From the NCBI GenBank assembly GCA_017399535.1, contig JAFQBX010000041.1, forward strand, positions 1 through 64,000: a stretch of DNA of 64,000 bases, in the 5' to 3' direction. Below the pieces are notes generated by a model. The model saw only the letters and a list, made by a program, of their open reading frames with translations, made no database searches and had not been told where the DNA came from. The stretch comes from Clostridia bacterium. GTDB lineage: Bacteria > Bacillota > Clostridia > Oscillospirales > Acutalibacteraceae. Every line of letters starts with the position of its first letter. The first letter of the stretch is position 1. A program made the translations under genes and the position numbers. This document shows positions 33,983-43,543 of this stretch, piece by piece.

Positions 33983-34793
33983 TAATATCACAATCGGTCA
34001 GTATTTCCCGGCAAAATCGGTCATTCACCGAGCCGACCCGAGAATAAAAATTCTGGTCACCTTACTGCTAATCGTCACGCTGTTTATGGCGGGTAATTTC
34101 ACCGCACTCTTACTTTGCGGCGGCTTTACGATTTTATCGGTTTTGCTGACTAAAATTCCGCTCAAAATGTATCTAAAAACTCTAAAAGCGATATGGATGA
34201 TTTTATTTTTCACCGCCATACTGAATATATTTTATTCTACAGGCGATGGTGACCCTCTGTTTAAATGGAGGTTTATTTCCATCTATTCCGAGGGAATCGA
34301 GAGGGCTGTTTTTATCGCTATACGAATACTTTTACTTTTGATAATCAGCTCGGCTCTCACATATACAACCTCACCGAGCGAGCTTACCGACGCGATTGAG
34401 CGACTATTAAAACCGCTTAAATTCATCGGTCTCGGCGGTGCAGTGCACATTTTTGCGATGATGATGTCGATTGCGCTCCGATTTATTCCAACGCTCATTG
34501 AGGAAACGGATAAAATTATGTCGGCGCAAAAGGCACGTGGAGCCGATATGGAATCGGGCGGCCTTTTAAAGAGGGCAAAGGCGCTTATTCCCATAATGGT
34601 ACCGCTTCTCAGCTCGTCTGTACGCCGTGCAACCGACCTTGCCGAAGCGATGGAATGCCGTTGCTACAATGGCGGAAAGGGACGCACTAAGTTAAAACAG
34701 CTCCATCTCGGTATTAGGGATTGGCTGATTCTGTTTTTTGCCGCTTTATTGCTTGCGGCAGTAATTGTTTTGAATACTCTGCCCGTAATTTAA
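33975..34793 (+). CDS. ecfT: ECF transporter transmembrane subunit EcfT
   Basis: EcfT is the membrane scaffold joining the ATPases to S components. It has about six hydrophobic segments, the early HRADPRIKI, and the two coupling-helix motifs, AQKARGAD and the ARG-like MECRCYNG near the C-terminus. ATG 33975 is chosen because the purine-rich GGCGGTGAG lies just upstream; GTG at 33966 is in frame. It overlaps the ecfA2 end by 8 bases. Confidence 0.95.
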   Translation: MLNNITIGQYFPAKSVIHRADPRIKILVTLLLIVTLFMAGNFTALLLCGGFTILSVLLTKIPLKMYLKTLKAIWMILFFTAILNIFYSTGDGDPLFKWRFISIYSEGIERAVFIAIRILLLLIISSALTYTTSPSELTDAIERLLKPLKFIGLGGAVHIFAMMMSIALRFIPTLIEETDKIMSAQKARGADMESGGLLKRAKALIPIMVPLLSSSVRRATDLAEAMECRCYNGGKGRTKLKQLHLGIRDWLILFFAALLLAAVIVLNTLPVI

Positions 34794-34828
34794 TCGGGTG
34801 TAAAAAAATATGATGGGAGGTGCTTTTT

Positions 34829-35566
34829 TTGCGACGTGTAATGTTAAAATTACGCTACGATGGCGGTGCATACCACGGCTGGCAGGTGCAGAATAATGCC
34901 ACGTCGGTTCAAACCGTGTTGCAGAATGCGGCCGAAATGGTTTTGGGCAACCGCCCGAATATCACCGGTTGCAGTCGCACCGATGCAGGTGTCCACGCTA
35001 ATATGTTCTGTTGCCATCTGGATATAGAAAAAAGCATCTCTGACGACCGCTTGATTGCGGCGCTTAACGCCCATTTGCCTAATGATATTGCCGTTTTCGA
35101 ATGCAAAACGGTGGATAACGATTTCCACGCCCGATACAGCGCAGTGGGAAAGAATTATGTTTATAAAATTTATTCGAGCCCGTACAGAAATCCTTTTTAC
35201 GAGGGCTACTCTTTGCACGTAAAGAATGGTATTGACGTCGAACTGATGAATGCTGCGGCGCAGAAATTTGTCGGTAAATACGACTTTTCTGCCTTTTGCT
35301 CGTCGGGCTCATCGGTAAAGGATACCGTCCGTCACGTAAAAAACGCCGAGGTAAGAAAAAACGGCGATATGGTCGAATTTTCGGTCACTGCCGATGGATT
35401 TTTATACAATATGGTTCGCATAATGGTTGGCACCTTGCTCTATGTTAACGAAGGGAAAATAAAGGTGGACGATATTACGAATATTATCGAATCGCGCGAC
35501 AGGAGTCGAGCAGGAAAAACCGTATCACCGAGCGGATTATATCTTAATGAAGTTTATTACGAATGA
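34829..35566 (+). CDS. truA: tRNA pseudouridine synthase A
   Basis: TruA makes pseudouridine at positions 38-40 of the tRNA anticodon stem. The catalytic Asp lies in CSRTDAGVHA (near residue 48); LKLRYDGGAYHGWQ and the C-terminal YNMVRIMVGTLL are conserved. I choose TTG 34829 (about 245 aa), which lies 8 bases after GGGAGG; an in-frame GTG at 34820 overlaps it. truA often follows ecfT in Firmicutes. Confidence 0.95.
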   Translation: MRRVMLKLRYDGGAYHGWQVQNNATSVQTVLQNAAEMVLGNRPNITGCSRTDAGVHANMFCCHLDIEKSISDDRLIAALNAHLPNDIAVFECKTVDNDFHARYSAVGKNYVYKIYSSPYRNPFYEGYSLHVKNGIDVELMNAAAQKFVGKYDFSAFCSSGSSVKDTVRHVKNAEVRKNGDMVEFSVTADGFLYNMVRIMVGTLLYVNEGKIKVDDITNIIESRDRSRAGKTVSPSGLYLNEVYYE

Positions 35567-35588
35567 TAGAAAGGTGGGTGACAGATAG

Positions 35589-37019
35589 ATGGAATATCAG
35601 CGCAAAAAGGTTGATAAAATAAAGGCACAAAAGCCGCGCGAAAAGGACGAGTTAAAGGCGAATAAAGTACGCCGACCGATGCGTCCTCGATCCGAACCGA
35701 AAAAGAATAGAGACGTTGGCTTTGACGTTGAGGATATTCCAATGTCACCGAAAAAAAGCAGCGATATTTTAACCGAAAACGCTGCTAACGAACCCGCACA
35801 TCGCGATATCAAAATAGGCAGACGCGAGGTAAAAAAAGCCAATACCGAACCGACTGAAAATGTCGATTTACGCGTAATCATCGGCGGCAAACTGCAACGA
35901 TTAAAGGAACGCAAAAAAACGCTTATAATAATGGCAGTTGCGCTTGTAATGGTGCTTTCGATATTTATCGCGGCGATAGCAACCCCAGCCAATTTGTTTG
36001 AACTGATGCAAAATAACTTGACGCTATGGGGAAAGGGAAGCGGAATGCCCTGCGAGGTTGGCGGTTCGGCAACCTTGGATATAAAAACGAGGGACAATAC
36101 TATTTTTGTCCTTACCGATACACGAGCATACGTCTATAATCGGACGGGAAAGCAGGTTCAGTCGATTCAGCACGGTTATTCGAATCCCGAACTGTACGTT
36201 TCCGATTCGCGTTCACTTGTCTATGACCGAGGTGGCGTAAAGCTCCGCGTCGACACCCTCAATACAAACATTGCTAATAAATCCCTTTCTGAAAAAATAA
36301 CTACCGCCACACTTTCTGACAGCGGTAGAGTCGGTATCATAACCGAAGGGGTAAAATCGGTATCACAATTTGTCGTTTCGGACGAGTCTTTTACCGAATT
36401 TTCTGCTTGGGCATCGACCGAGCGCTTGACCGCCGTTGCCCTCAGCCGATTTGGCGACACTGCCGCTGTGTCGGCGGTAACTTCGGCGTCGGGCAATTTT
36501 AAATCAATCGTTTACCTGCTCGACATTTCTGACGAAAAAATTACCGAAATTGATAGAATTGAATTCGATTCAACGCCGATAGTCACACTTCAAACGGTGG
36601 GCGACCGAGTAATTGCCGTCGGTACCGATTTTATAAGCAGCTTTGAATTTGACGGCAGCGGAAAGATTGAGAAACCCATCAACTATTTAAAACACGTCAA
36701 ATTCGAGAATGACCGTCAAATTCTCGTTTCAAACAGCCCGTCAAACAACGTGCAAAAGACGCAAATAACCCTTTTTAACAACGAACTTGAAGAAAAGAAA
36801 ATGGTTACAGTAACGGGAAATTGCGATAACGTCAGTCTTTGCGGAGACGGAATTTCGGCACTTTTCGGCAATTCGCTCGTTATGTATGATAAAAACGGTA
36901 AAGAAATAAATAGCAAAAACGTAGGATATGAGGGAATAAAAATCGCTTCATATAGGGACGGAACGGCGGTTTCGGCCGATATGAAGCTGGATTATTACGA
37001 ATACGGAGCGGATGAGTGA
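35589..37019 (+). CDS. DUF5711-like membrane-anchored beta-propeller protein
   Basis: The 476-residue protein has a basic cytoplasmic N-terminus of about 110 residues rich in Lys/Arg/Glu, one transmembrane helix (TLIIMAVALVMVLSIFIAAI), and an extracytoplasmic region of repeated beta strands resembling a propeller. The arrangement is typical of clostridial DUF5711 proteins, as I recall. It lies 22 bases after truA and overlaps the cvpA-like start. Function unknown; it may be an envelope protein acting with the neighbouring membrane gene. Confidence 0.65.
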   Translation: MEYQRKKVDKIKAQKPREKDELKANKVRRPMRPRSEPKKNRDVGFDVEDIPMSPKKSSDILTENAANEPAHRDIKIGRREVKKANTEPTENVDLRVIIGGKLQRLKERKKTLIIMAVALVMVLSIFIAAIATPANLFELMQNNLTLWGKGSGMPCEVGGSATLDIKTRDNTIFVLTDTRAYVYNRTGKQVQSIQHGYSNPELYVSDSRSLVYDRGGVKLRVDTLNTNIANKSLSEKITTATLSDSGRVGIITEGVKSVSQFVVSDESFTEFSAWASTERLTAVALSRFGDTAAVSAVTSASGNFKSIVYLLDISDEKITEIDRIEFDSTPIVTLQTVGDRVIAVGTDFISSFEFDGSGKIEKPINYLKHVKFENDRQILVSNSPSNNVQKTQITLFNNELEEKKMVTVTGNCDNVSLCGDGISALFGNSLVMYDKNGKEINSKNVGYEGIKIASYRDGTAVSADMKLDYYEYGADE

Positions 37020-37720
37020 TGAATCTTTCGATTATTCTTGATATTCTCATTTTGGCAATAATTGCGTTTTTTATCGTTTTATCGTCAAAGCAGGGCTTTG
37101 TAAAGACCTTTATCAGCTTTGTCGGATGCATTGCCGCCCTTGTTTTAAGCATTGTTCTTTCATGGGTAGTTTCGGATTTGATTTATGGTAGTTTTGTTCG
37201 ACCGAGCTTAGTTTCGAACGTCGAGGAGTACCTCGATTCAAAGACCTTTGTTTCGGTTGCCGAAATGCTCGACCAAGCGACCGAGGCCATGCCGGAATTT
37301 ATTGTAAAAATGGCTGATTCGAGGGGCGAAACGCAAAACGTCGAAATAGCAAAGGAAATCTCGATGTCAAAGAGAAGCCCGTCGGAAATAGTCGTCGATA
37401 CCATAGCAAAGCCGGTTGTAACCGGAATAATTCAGACCCTTTCGATGATAATTATATTCATTCTGGGTATCATTGTCGTAAGGTTGCTTGCCCGATTTTT
37501 TAATAAAATGTTTTCCGGGAAGTATCTCGGTACGCTGAATGGATTTTTAGGTGGAATAATTGGCATACCAAAAGGGATTATTTTTGCCGTGCTGGTTGCG
37601 TGGGTAATAGGATTTTACCTATCGACGAGCGATGGCGGATTATTTTCCATAACCCAGGAAATGACCGAAAGCACATATCTTTTCAGGATTTTAAATTCAT
37701 TTAACCCGCTTATAAAATAA
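37019..37720 (+). CDS. CvpA family membrane protein
   Basis: This is a 233-residue protein with four hydrophobic segments, opening with IILDILILAIIAFFIVLSSK and the conserved GFVKTFISFVGCIAALVLS, as in CvpA (colicin V production) proteins. A soluble segment of about 80 residues lies between helix pairs. The ATG overlaps the previous TGA by one base (TGATG), indicating coupling. Homologues relate to envelope homeostasis; the role here is open. Confidence 0.85.
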   Translation: MNLSIILDILILAIIAFFIVLSSKQGFVKTFISFVGCIAALVLSIVLSWVVSDLIYGSFVRPSLVSNVEEYLDSKTFVSVAEMLDQATEAMPEFIVKMADSRGETQNVEIAKEISMSKRSPSEIVVDTIAKPVVTGIIQTLSMIIIFILGIIVVRLLARFFNKMFSGKYLGTLNGFLGGIIGIPKGIIFAVLVAWVIGFYLSTSDGGLFSITQEMTESTYLFRILNSFNPLIK

Positions 37721-37738
37721 AAGGAGAATAAAAAGCAA

Positions 37739-38296
37739 ATGAAACCGATATTCACCATTCCGAATATTTTGTCAATGATAAGAATATGCTTAATTCCGTT
37801 TATAGTATGGTATTACTTTGACACGACAATCGAATACAATCTCTTGATTGTAACCGGTTTGGTTATGTTTTCGGGATTAACCGACGTTGTTGACGGATTT
37901 ATTGCGCGTCGCTTTAATATGATTTCCGACGTGGGAAAGATACTCGACCCGATAGCCGACAAGCTGACTCAGGCATCGGTGGTGTTCTGCCTTTGCACAA
38001 AGCATACTGTGCTTATCCCTCTCGTTATCATAATCGTAATTAAGGAATTGTTTATGCTTATCGGCACACTTGTAATACTTAATGACGTAGATGCCGAGAC
38101 ACCTTATGCACGCTGGTGGGGAAAGCTTGCAACGGTGGTGCTTTATGCTCTAATGGTGCTTGTAATTATCAGCGACTATTTCGGTGGATTTATACCTGAT
38201 ATTGTTATCACTTTCCTGTCATCTATCGCAATTGCATTTGTTTTCTTTGCATTTTTAAGCTACCTCAATATATTCTTTAAAAAGGATAATAAATAA
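37739..38296 (+). CDS. pgsA: CDP-diacylglycerol--glycerol-3-phosphate phosphatidyltransferase
   Basis: PgsA forms phosphatidylglycerophosphate, the precursor of phosphatidylglycerol and cardiolipin. The 185 residues carry the CDP-alcohol phosphotransferase motif D-V-V-D-G-F-I-A-R-R followed by GKILDPIADK, giving the catalytic Asp set, with about five membrane helices. AAAAGGAG precedes the ATG. It ends the long plus-strand run. Confidence 0.93.
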   Translation: MKPIFTIPNILSMIRICLIPFIVWYYFDTTIEYNLLIVTGLVMFSGLTDVVDGFIARRFNMISDVGKILDPIADKLTQASVVFCLCTKHTVLIPLVIIIVIKELFMLIGTLVILNDVDAETPYARWWGKLATVVLYALMVLVIISDYFGGFIPDIVITFLSSIAIAFVFFAFLSYLNIFFKKDNK

Positions 38297-38307
38297 CTTT
38301 CTTGCTT

Positions 38308-38343
38308 TCCGTATGAAGCAAAGCGTTATCAATTCCATACGGA
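38308..38343. repeat. Inverted repeat upstream of clpE-like gene
   Basis: TCCGTATG (38308-38315) and CATACGGA (38336-38343) are 8-base arms 20 bases apart, ending about 20 bases before the start. It could be a regulatory hairpin or operator. It is not the CtsR consensus as I know it. Confidence 0.45.
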
Positions 38344-38362
38344 GAAACGGTGATAAATTTCA

Positions 38363-40648
38363 ATGTTCCAAGTTTGTTCAAAATGTAAACAGAGACCCGC
38401 TGTGGTCAGAATAATAAAAAAAGAAGGGGACAAACAGCACGACGAGTGGCTGTGTCTCCAATGTGCCAAGGAAATGGGCTTTAATCCTCTCGAAGGAATG
38501 ATGAAGGGTATGAACCTTTCAGAAGAGGATATTGAAAATATGACAAATGAGCTTATGGGCAATATGAGTGAGCTTATGAATCCCGATGAAATCGAGGACG
38601 GAGAGGACTCATTCGAGCCGGGTGGAGCTATGCCATTTCCTTTTATGAATAATATTATGGGCGGTGAAACTGCCGAACCGACCGAAAAGGCGGATAAAAG
38701 CACCGACAAAAAAGCCAAAAAGGATAAGAAAAAGAAAAAAATGATTGGCGCATACTGTACCAATCTTAATTCACGCGCAGCTCTCGGCGAAATTGACCGC
38801 ATAATCGGACGTGACCGCGAGCTCGAAAGGGTTATCCAGATTCTGTCCAGAAGGACAAAGAATAATCCTTGCCTTATCGGTGAGCCGGGCGTAGGAAAGA
38901 CCGCAATTGCCGAAGGACTTGCACTTCGCATTGTTTCGGGTAATGTTCCCGCTCGTCTGCTTGACAAGGAAATTCATCTTTTGGACCTGACCGCTCTCGT
39001 TGCAGGAACACAGTTCAGAGGTCAGTTTGAGGCGAGGGTAAAGGGACTCATCGACGAGGTGAAGGCGGATGGAAACATCATCCTCTTCATCGACGAGGTT
39101 CATAATATGGTTAGCACCGGCGACAGCGAGGGTACGATGAATGCCGCCAATATGCTCAAACCTGCCTTGTCGCGTGGTGAAATTCAGGTTATCGGCGCCA
39201 CCACCTTCAAGGAATACCGAAAATATATCGAAAAGGATGCCGCGCTTGAGCGACGCTTTCAGCCGGTGACCGTCGAGGAGCCGTCAATTTCGGACACAAT
39301 CACCATGTTAAAGGGTGTAAAGGATTACTACGAGGGATTCCACGGCGTAACCCTTTCGGACGCTATGATTTCGAGCGCAGTTATCCTTTCTGAGCGATAT
39401 ATAAACGAGCGATTTTTACCTGATAAGGCAATTGACCTGCTCGATGAGGCCTGTGCCGCCGCGTCACTTCGTAATAAGGCGGCTGACAGCTTGTTAAAGG
39501 CGCAAAAGAAACTCACCGCATTGAAGGAAAAAGAGAGCGAACTTACTTCCGATGCCGAGAATATTGACTTTGAAGCGGTTGCAAACGTTCGATTCGAAAT
39601 AGCAAAGCTCGAGGACGAGAGCAAGGGATTCGAAAAGGATGCTGCTGACAATGCCGTGACCGACGATGATTTGGCGGCGGTAATCGAGCTTTGGACGGGA
39701 ATTCCTGCCGCAAAGGTAAAGGAATCAGGACTGAGAAAACTGTCATCACTCGAAGAAACGCTTAAATCAAAGATTATCGGTCAGGATGACGCGATTAAGG
39801 AGATATCTGCAGCCGTACGCCGTTCACGAGTGCAAATCAGCCCCAGAAGACGACCTGCGTCCTTTATTTTCGTTGGCCCGACGGGAGTGGGAAAGACTGA
39901 GCTCGTCCGTCAGCTTGCGGCTGAACTTTTTGACACACCGGAGTCACTTATTCGCCTCGATATGTCGGAATATATGGAAAAGCATTCTGTATCGCGACTC
40001 ATCGGAGCACCTCCCGGATACGTCGGCTACGACGAGGCAGGACAGCTCACCGAAAAAATTCGCAGAAAGCCATATTCGGTTATACTTTTTGACGAAATTG
40101 AAAAGGCACATCCCGACGTGCTGAATATACTTTTGCAGGTGCTTGACGAGGGACGAATCACCGACGCCCAGGGCAGAACGGTCAATTTTGAGAATACGAT
40201 AATCGTTATGACCTCGAATGCAGGGAGCGAGAAAAAGGGCGGCTCACTCGGCTTTGGAAAGACCAGCATGGACCTTAATAAAGAAAAGGTTATGAAGGCG
40301 CTTGAGGAGTTTTTACGCCCTGAATTTATCGGTCGAATTGACGAAATAATCGTGTTTAATCAGCTTTCTGTCACCGATTACGAAAGTATTGCGGCGCTTA
40401 TGCTTGGCGAGCTTTCGCCCGTCCTTGCCGAAAAGGGAATTGACTTTACATTTGATTCGGACGTTTGCGCAAATCTGGCAAAGAGAGCCCACGAAAATTC
40501 GATACGAGGAGCGCGTGATTTACGCCGTCTTATCCGCAAGGATGTCGAGGATAAAATAGCCGAAATGCTTGTCGAGCGTCAGGATGAACAGATAACAAAG
40601 ATAAAGGTAATCATCGAGGACGAAAAAGTAACGGTAATCGGATTATAA
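38363..40648 (+). CDS. clpE: ClpE-like AAA+ unfoldase with N-terminal zinc finger
   Basis: The 761-residue Hsp100 protein starts with a four-Cys zinc finger (CSKCKQRPA near residue 5 and CLQCAKEMG near 33), as in ClpE, instead of the double Clp-N repeat. An acidic linker follows. AAA-1 has GEPGVGKTA and the Walker B LFIDEVHNM; AAA-2 has GPTGVGKTE and ILFDEIEKAH. It would unfold proteins for ClpP; no clpP lies in the window. ClpC is encoded convergently next door. The call ClpE rests on the zinc finger plus length. Confidence 0.85.
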   Translation: MFQVCSKCKQRPAVVRIIKKEGDKQHDEWLCLQCAKEMGFNPLEGMMKGMNLSEEDIENMTNELMGNMSELMNPDEIEDGEDSFEPGGAMPFPFMNNIMGGETAEPTEKADKSTDKKAKKDKKKKKMIGAYCTNLNSRAALGEIDRIIGRDRELERVIQILSRRTKNNPCLIGEPGVGKTAIAEGLALRIVSGNVPARLLDKEIHLLDLTALVAGTQFRGQFEARVKGLIDEVKADGNIILFIDEVHNMVSTGDSEGTMNAANMLKPALSRGEIQVIGATTFKEYRKYIEKDAALERRFQPVTVEEPSISDTITMLKGVKDYYEGFHGVTLSDAMISSAVILSERYINERFLPDKAIDLLDEACAAASLRNKAADSLLKAQKKLTALKEKESELTSDAENIDFEAVANVRFEIAKLEDESKGFEKDAADNAVTDDDLAAVIELWTGIPAAKVKESGLRKLSSLEETLKSKIIGQDDAIKEISAAVRRSRVQISPRRRPASFIFVGPTGVGKTELVRQLAAELFDTPESLIRLDMSEYMEKHSVSRLIGAPPGYVGYDEAGQLTEKIRRKPYSVILFDEIEKAHPDVLNILLQVLDEGRITDAQGRTVNFENTIIVMTSNAGSEKKGGSLGFGKTSMDLNKEKVMKALEEFLRPEFIGRIDEIIVFNQLSVTDYESIAALMLGELSPVLAEKGIDFTFDSDVCANLAKRAHENSIRGARDLRRLIRKDVEDKIAEMLVERQDEQITKIKVIIEDEKVTVIGL

Positions 40649-40733
40649 AAAATACAACCAAAGTTGTATTGAAAGGTTAACCCGTTTGTGCGAAAATATT
40701 TGTCAGTGAGTTTTTTCGGAGGCGGTATAAACC

Positions 40734-40931
40734 TTGTATAGTCTAACCAGTAAAATTATCGAAATCGAGGGAAAAACCGCCGTCACCTTTGGTATATACT
40801 GTGGTACGGTTTCGATTGATGATGTATCAGCCGATAGGGCGGAAATGGTGAACTTTATTGATAAATGCAATCGGCTGGAACTTTCACCAACCCATCTCTT
40901 TGAAGTTGTCGAGGATTTTCTCAATGAATAA
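40734..40931 (+). CDS. Small DUF6514-like protein
   Basis: The 65-residue soluble protein begins at TTG 40734, 11 bases after GGAGG. The end CNRLELSPTHLFEVVEDFLNE and middle FGIYCGTVSID match my memory of the clostridial DUF6514 family, whose function is unknown. It lies between clpE and a bidirectional terminator. Confidence 0.7.
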   Translation: MYSLTSKIIEIEGKTAVTFGIYCGTVSIDDVSADRAEMVNFIDKCNRLELSPTHLFEVVEDFLNE

Positions 40932-40972
40932 TAAAAAAGCAGTCTGTGCTTGTTACACAGACTGCTTTTCTA
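40932..40972. terminator. Bidirectional terminator between DUF6514-like gene and clpC
   Basis: AAAAGCAGTCTGTG pairs with CACAGACTGCTTTT around CTTGTTA, flanked by A and T runs. The clpC stop lies within its right arm. Confidence 0.85.
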
Positions 40973-43379
40973 TTTTTAGCTTTCCGTCGTCCATCCGGCA
41001 GGTAATTGTATCGCCTTTATTTATCTCGCCCGCCAAAATCATTTCGCTCAATTCGTCCTCAACCGTTCTTTGTAAAAGGCGATTAAGCGGTCTCGCGCCG
41101 TATGCCTTGTCAAATCCGTTTTTTACAAGATGGGCTGTGATACTATTATCAAATTCTGTATCTATACCGATGGATAAAAGTCGATTTTTGAGTAACAGGA
41201 GCAGTTTTTCTGCAATTTTTGTCATATCCTCGCTTTTTAGCGTTTCGAATATAATTATATCATCCACTCGGTTCAAAAATTCGGGGCTGAATGTCCTTTT
41301 CAGCTCGTCTGTTACCGATGATTTTATGAATCCTGACGGGTCCTGTTCACCGAAACCAAAAGCTCGTTTTTCGGTAATACTTCTCGCCCCGATGTTTGAG
41401 GTCATTATAATAATTGTATTTTTGAACGAAACCTTGCGACCTTGCGAATCGGTCAGTATACCCTCGTCGAGAATTTGCAAAAGCAGATTAAAAACGTCGG
41501 GATGCGCCTTTTCAATTTCGTCAAAAAGTATAACCGAATATGGCTTTCTGCGGATTTTTTCTGTGAGCTGTCCTGCCTCGTCGTAGCCGACGTATCCGGG
41601 CGGAGAGCCAATGAGTTTCGATACCGATTGCTTCTCCATATATTCCGACATATCGAGTTTAATAATGGTGTTTTCAGAGCCAAAAACCACCTCGGAGAGA
41701 GCGCGGCAAAGCTCGGTCTTTCCAACTCCCGTCGGACCGAGGAAAATGAAGGACCCAATCGGTCTTTTCGGGTCGCTGATTCCCGACCTGCCGCGTCTTA
41801 CAGCCCGTGCCACAGATGATACGGCTTTTTCCTGACCGACAACCCGCTTTTGAAGTTCGCTTTCGAGTTTTAAGAGACGCCGTCCTTCCTCCTCGGTTAA
41901 TCTGCTAATCGGGATTTTTGTCCACTGGGCAACCGTTTCGGCAATATCGGTTGATAGTACGGCACCCGAGCTGTGTTCGCGATTTTCGTGCCAGGTGCTT
42001 TTGAGTAAGTCAAGCTCGTTTTGCTTTTCGTTTTCCTTGTCGCGAAGTCTTGCCGCCTCCTCGAAATTCTGTAATTTTATTGCCGACATTTTTTCGTCAC
42101 AAATATACTTGATTTCGTCCTCAATTTGTTTTAAATCAATGGGCGCAGTTATCGAACGAAGTCGAACTCTTGCCGCTGTTTCGTCAATGAGGTCAATTGC
42201 CTTGTCGGGCAAAAATCGGTCGGAAATATATCTATTTGACAGCTCGACGGCGGCGGTTATCGCCTCGTCGTCTATTCTTACCTTGTGATGTGCTTCGTAC
42301 TTGTCGCGTAGCCCCTTTATTATTTTTATCGTTGCCTCTTTGCTCGGCTCGTTTATGCTGAGTGGCTGAAATCGTCTTTCGAGCGCGGCGTCCTTTTCGA
42401 TGAATTTGCGGTATTCGCTGAGGGTTGTTGCGCCTATAACCTGAATTTCACCACGCGATAGGGCGGGTTTTAGCATATTGGCGGCATCGGTTGAGCCCTC
42501 AGCAGAACCGGCTCCGACAATGGTATGAATTTCGTCGATAAAGAGGATTATATTTCCGTCCTTTTTGACCTCGTTTACGGTGTTTTTTATCCGTTCCTCA
42601 AAGTCACCGCGATATTTCGTCCCTGCAACCATAGACGTCAGGTCAATGGAAATAATCCGCTTATCTTTTAGAATTTCGGGTACGTCATTTTCGGCGATTT
42701 TCAGCGCAAGTCCTTCTGCAACAGCTGTTTTTCCGACTCCTGCTTCTCCGATTAGGCAGGGATTGTTTTTGCTTCGTCTGAGCAGAATTTGTATCAGTCG
42801 GTCGATTTCTTCCTCTCGCGAAAATACGGGGTCGAGAAGCCCTGCCTTCGCCTTTTTTGTCAGGTCGGTGCCGAATTGGTCGACCAGCGGAGTTTTACTC
42901 TTTGCGCTATCCTTTTCTTGCGGTGAAAAACCGCCCGAAGCCGATTGCGAAATTTTAACAAGGTCGTTCAGTAGCTTTTCGGTGTCGATTCCCGACGATG
43001 CAAGGAATTTCACCGCGTAGTTTTCATTTTCGCTCAGTATGCTGATGAGAATGTGCTCGGTGCCGACAAACGAGTTGCCCATCTGTCTCGCGGTGGTAAT
43101 GGACAGCTCTATAATCTTTTTTGCCCGTGGTGTAAATCGGTCGGGGGTCAAAAGTGTCCTTCCGCCGATGCCAACCGTTTGCTCCAATAATTTTTCAATC
43201 TGCTCGGCGGTAATGCCTTTTTCCTTTAAAATACTAGCGGCAATACCTCCACCTTCGCGTAGAATTCCGATAAGCAGATGTTCACTACCAATATAAGTGT
43301 GTCCCAGATTTTGCGCCGAATCAATGGCGAGATTGAGCGCAATATTTGCCTTTGCCGTAAACCCGTTGAATTTAAACAT
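40953..43379 (-). CDS. clpC: ClpC AAA+ protease regulatory subunit
   Basis: ClpC (808 aa) unfolds proteins for ClpP. Two Clp-N repeats occupy residues 1-145 (IGSEHLLIGILREGG, VGTEHILISILSE). AAA-1 has GEAGVGKTA and LFIDEIHTIVGAGSAEG. The middle domain carries a UVR-like segment (LQNFEEAARLRDKE). AAA-2 has GPTGVGKTELCRAL and ILFDEIEKAHPDV. In many Firmicutes clpC is the last gene of ctsR-mcsA-mcsB-clpC; here it stands alone, with no such neighbours. Regulation is not visible. Confidence 0.95.
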   Translation of the reverse strand: MFKFNGFTAKANIALNLAIDSAQNLGHTYIGSEHLLIGILREGGGIAASILKEKGITAEQIEKLLEQTVGIGGRTLLTPDRFTPRAKKIIELSITTARQMGNSFVGTEHILISILSENENYAVKFLASSGIDTEKLLNDLVKISQSASGGFSPQEKDSAKSKTPLVDQFGTDLTKKAKAGLLDPVFSREEEIDRLIQILLRRSKNNPCLIGEAGVGKTAVAEGLALKIAENDVPEILKDKRIISIDLTSMVAGTKYRGDFEERIKNTVNEVKKDGNIILFIDEIHTIVGAGSAEGSTDAANMLKPALSRGEIQVIGATTLSEYRKFIEKDAALERRFQPLSINEPSKEATIKIIKGLRDKYEAHHKVRIDDEAITAAVELSNRYISDRFLPDKAIDLIDETAARVRLRSITAPIDLKQIEDEIKYICDEKMSAIKLQNFEEAARLRDKENEKQNELDLLKSTWHENREHSSGAVLSTDIAETVAQWTKIPISRLTEEEGRRLLKLESELQKRVVGQEKAVSSVARAVRRGRSGISDPKRPIGSFIFLGPTGVGKTELCRALSEVVFGSENTIIKLDMSEYMEKQSVSKLIGSPPGYVGYDEAGQLTEKIRRKPYSVILFDEIEKAHPDVFNLLLQILDEGILTDSQGRKVSFKNTIIIMTSNIGARSITEKRAFGFGEQDPSGFIKSSVTDELKRTFSPEFLNRVDDIIIFETLKSEDMTKIAEKLLLLLKNRLLSIGIDTEFDNSITAHLVKNGFDKAYGARPLNRLLQRTVEDELSEMILAGEINKGDTITCRMDDGKLKIEKQSV

Positions 43380-43500
43380 AAAAAATCCTTTCGTCGCGTC
43401 GTTAATTATATTTTAGTCGGGCGACAGAAATTTTATGCGAAAGTGAACTCGACCCTTGTAACCAAAAAGCGAAAATTACATAGAATGATGGTGAAGGTTG

Positions 43501-43519
43501 GTACAGCAAAAAGCTGTAC
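43501..43519 (+). repeat. Short perfect hairpin before the Cys-rich microprotein
   Basis: GTACAGC pairs with GCTGTAC around AAAAA, 24 bases before the microprotein start. It may stabilise or regulate the leader. Confidence 0.5.
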
Positions 43520-43543
43520 GGTCGAAAGGGGGATAGAACGATT

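Noticed and set aside
40653-40671. ATACAA/TTGTAT hairpin after the clpE-like gene as terminator
   Set aside because: The stem is short and lacks a T run, so I do not call it a terminator.
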